From Acidobacteriota bacterium (lineage in GTDB: Bacteria > Acidobacteriota > Blastocatellia > RBC074), in the NCBI GenBank assembly GCA_016196035.1, contig JACPYM010000033.1, positions 62,001 through 126,000 of the forward strand: a stretch of DNA of 64,000 nucleotides. Direction: 5' to 3'. The notes beneath the pieces were generated by a model. It made no database searches. It was not told the DNA's origin and saw nothing but the letters and a program-made list of their open reading frames with translations. A program made the translations under genes and the position numbers. Each line of letters starts with the position of its first letter. Positions within the stretch are counted from its first letter, which is position 1. Positions 62,501 to 64,000 of this stretch are shown piece after piece.

Positions 62501-64000
62501 CTTGGTCGTGCGGTTTACGCCATTTTGTAAGAGGTTCGCGGCAACCCCCAACCCGGTGTTGACGGAGGTGATGCCGCCGGGGAATTGCACTTCCTTGGTA
62601 AAGTTGCTGAATTCGATTGCCGGAGTGCTGGCGCGGCGCTCATCCGCAGCGTTGCTCAGATAAAAGTACACTTTCACCACGGTAACTTTGGCATTGTCTG
62701 GAACGCGCACGTCGAAATCCCTGACCGGCGGATTGGCCTCGCTGTGGTCTCCCGCCTTCAGGTCGAGCAGTTTGATGGGCGGCGGCGTTGGCTCGCCGCT
62801 GATCGAGTTGTACTCGGCTTGGGCGAACAACTGGCTCGCGCCCGCACGGGCGACATTGTATTCAAGCGCGCAGCCAATCTTTTCCGTGATGCCACGCTGC
62901 AATTCAATCCCCTTGGGTGGGCGGCACTGCCCGGCCACAATGCGTAAGCGCTCAATCGGCAAGAGCAGCGGCGTCGAGACGAGTTGGTCTTTGCCAGGCG
63001 GTGAGTACACCAGTTTCAGTTCCCATACATCCACGTCGTAGGGCACGTTGTCAGGCAGAAAGATAAAGAAAGCCGGGCGCGGAAGATTGGGGTAAGGGCC
63101 GAGATAAGAGAGTTGCGGGTCTTGGCGGCGGACTGTGCCGTCTTTCAGTTTTTCGGAAAGCACGATACCTACCGGCGTATTCAGCGGCAGATTCAACTCG
63201 TCCTTGACCGTGAGCATCAGCTCTTCAGTGCCTGCGCTGATCAACTCGAAATCACGTCTTACCTTGTCGCCCGCGACCAGCACCGGCAGGGGATTGATTG
63301 CCACAGGCATGGGGTTTTGCAGCAGTGCATAATTCAATTCGATGCGAAACGCGCCACGCCGATAGATCAAGGGCACGGCGCGTTTGAGCACTGTCCCATT
63401 TTCAGCGAGCAACGCCGCCGAAATTCTGACCAGCGGTACATCGGGCGGCACGGCAAATTCAAAGTCGAGCGCAAAGCCCAAAGTCACCGGTTGCGGGGTG
63501 GCAACGACCGTGACCAGGTCTTTGAGCGCAATGGATTGCTCACTGAAGCCGTTGAAGGCTTCCAGCCGTAACTTGCCCCGCACGTCGTTGGTCAGTTGAT
63601 AGCGCAGCCCGCAATCGAACTTGATCTTGCCATCCTCTGGGAACGAACTGCCGTCGGGCGCGGACTTCCCGTTGATGGTGGGATTGCTTTCAAAGGCGCT
63701 GACATCGGGGACGACTTTGTACGTCAGGTCGGCGCGTTTGAAAATACTGTTGGTGGCGGGATCAATCAGCAGCGCCGCGAGCTTCAAGCCGGTCGGTACG
63801 CTGCCGCCGATCAAGGTTGTGAAATCAACGCTGAGCGGTAATAGGTTGAATTCCCTCGTGGGCAGCGGGTTGGGGCAAGACTGCGGCCGCGTGATGTCAA
63901 TTTCGCCCGCAAAAGAGGCGCGTGCGTTGCCGTCTTCGTCGAACAAACTCACCCTCAGCGTGGCGTTCGCGCGGCTTTGCAACAGGTAACGCACCGTGAC
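59507..64000 (-). CDS. Giant secreted protein with TIGR03437-like module and two BACON domains (N-terminus outside window)
   Basis: At least 1,497 residues; the frame runs off the right edge, so the start is missing. Roughly the first 600 visible residues are a chain of beta-rich domains without a known name (many LxLxxDLVTV.. strands and Pro-rich joins). Residues ~600-1080 are repeats of another beta type ([33 protein letters not shown]). About 1090-1320 is a Solibacter-type module ([64 protein letters not shown]). Then come two BACON-type domains of ~80 residues ([17 protein letters not shown] and [17 protein letters not shown], each ending FTVTQT). The last residues [10 protein letters not shown] stop just before a MITE. 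It is likely exported and adhesive. Confidence 0.82.
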   Translation of the reverse strand, partial: VTVRYLLQSRANATLRVSLFDEDGNARASFAGEIDITRPQSCPNPLPTREFNLLPLSVDFTTLIGGSVPTGLKLAALLIDPATNSIFKRADLTYKVVPDVSAFESNPTINGKSAPDGSSFPEDGKIKFDCGLRYQLTNDVRGKLRLEAFNGFSEQSIALKDLVTVVATPQPVTLGFALDFEFAVPPDVPLVRISAALLAENGTVLKRAVPLIYRRGAFRIELNYALLQNPMPVAINPLPVLVAGDKVRRDFELISAGTEELMLTVKDELNLPLNTPVGIVLSEKLKDGTVRRQDPQLSYLGPYPNLPRPAFFIFLPDNVPYDVDVWELKLVYSPPGKDQLVSTPLLLPIERLRIVAGQCRPPKGIELQRGITEKIGCALEYNVARAGASQLFAQAEYNSISGEPTPPPIKLLDLKAGDHSEANPPVRDFDVRVPDNAKVTVVKVYFYLSNAADERRASTPAIEFSNFTKEVQFPGGITSVNTGLGVAANLLQNGVNRTTKVARKGVQFKGFLDSLKLGAELEGGANAAAPFALRYAEAASLLRDFIGVNAYWEFTPPIPADGGFVADLTFNYDAEMLPDDPNFSEAALKVASFDPDSGQLISYPTTVNTSAKTATARVNGLARFYTLGVFGPFAQRSLNFPVLHSGNAFSTRFNLVNAGTTDAALTLRAYDDAGTDLQAPNLVNPLTATLAAARMLTGSIGDLFKAITPLDGWVQTRANRNTVAGYELLTSGNGFDGLNALSGYDSALILPEAVYDTTQTTEVHLANATNFSGLVQLELHDATGRLAGSEEVRLEAKARFAEQLPDIFPNLAQPFTGYLLILSERDLGAAAVQVLDKEISALNAQPLGGGATKLYAPHLPLGSSAAVRLTLVNPSAQTANLTLRLVNEPGVPVTAPVNLTLDAGQQLQRDLNQLFNLNRAAAASSALVLESNLAGLAGAVTLLHATGAQAFRATLPLESAPANRLLFAHLNTVTGSFTELGLFNPSAQAARVTLACFNPDGASLGQTSVNVPAGTVFGDLLSNLVSGARGQAAGYFTLSADQPILAGAAFGTDTGSALAGLPPQILPSTTTNALATVSAASFTGQTLAANSIVAAFGVNLANSVVTANQVPLPASLADTIVEVRDSLGVARLAPLFFVAPGQINYLIPPGTANGTATITVTNGAGALSLGNVTIANVAPGLFTANANGQGVAAAVALRIKANGAQSYELIARFDTATQRFVSTPLDLGPAGEQVFLLLFGTGLRGGSSLTATTALIGGVSAQVSYAGAQGDLVGLDQVNLAVPRALIGRGEVDLVLTVDGSTANTVRVAFAGSQTCSYALSSASQNVPSGGGAGSVNVTTQNGCAWTATSNADFITITGGASGAGNGAVNFTVAANPGSQRTGTLTIAGQTFTVTQTGRPCSYSIPITSQSFNANANTGSLNVTATSGCAWTATSNAGFLTITSGANGNGNGTVNFAVAANTAASQRSGTMTIAGITFTVTQTAAAAFNVRRALLSN

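Overview
The window is GC-rich, largely chromosomal DNA that best fits an acidobacterium, probably of the Blastocatellia/Solibacter type. Three markers point there. The first is a VWFA-related protein of the Acidobacteria-specific kind. The second is a C-terminal module of the 'Solibacter C-terminal' type (TIGR03437-like) in three large secreted proteins and one gene fragment. The third is several Uma2-family (DUF820) genes, a DUF1501 gene and large BNR/VPS10-like secreted propellers. The assignment rests on recognised protein families; no rRNA gene is present to confirm it.

Layout. 1-5.2 kb is a decayed accessory patch: a broken Roco (COR)-DUF4365 gene, a TonB-C protein with DnaJ-like zinc knuckles, a REP-associated Y1 transposase with REP hairpins, a truncated TIR protein, a class I glutamine amidotransferase and several inverted-repeat elements. 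5.2-9.5 kb holds an aldehyde dehydrogenase, a sugar-binding lipoprotein, an SDR and a Uma2 gene. 9.5-13.5 kb is one large NRPS-like protein (adenylation, carrier, then a membrane/hexapeptide-repeat C-terminus as in polylysine-synthetase-type enzymes). 13.9-16.2 kb has a DUF1501 pseudogene and a DUF5678/retropepsin-like pair whose second gene carries a 32-bp tandem duplication. 16.3-35.4 kb is mostly envelope and secreted proteins: VPS10-like propeller, OmpA, VWFA protein, YihY, a 1,895-residue M36 peptidase with IPT and Kelch parts, and a seven-repeat propeller.

From 35.7 to 58.9 kb everything is on the plus strand: a nucleotidyltransferase pair, a sialidase-like protein, an STAS protein, then serA, hisF, hisI, hisE, trpE, trpG, trpD, trpC, trpF, trpB, trpA, chorismate mutase, DAHP synthase, tyrA and tyrS. 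This is a supercluster for serine, histidine and aromatic amino acid synthesis plus tyrosine charging. Many gene pairs overlap by 1-8 bp. The line is interrupted by unrelated genes (hydrolase, VOC, double cyclophilin, PQQ-type dehydrogenase, two Uma2 genes, a small membrane protein) and by mobile repeats. One interruption looks like an integron-type gene cassette with an attC-like site.

58.9-64 kb ends with a giant secreted protein running off the window; its downstream end was remodelled by a MITE and a duplicated C-terminal fragment.

Inverted-repeat elements of at least five families sit in nearly every larger intergenic gap and sometimes supply stop codons or lie just upstream of start codons. 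No tRNA, rRNA or CRISPR array was seen.
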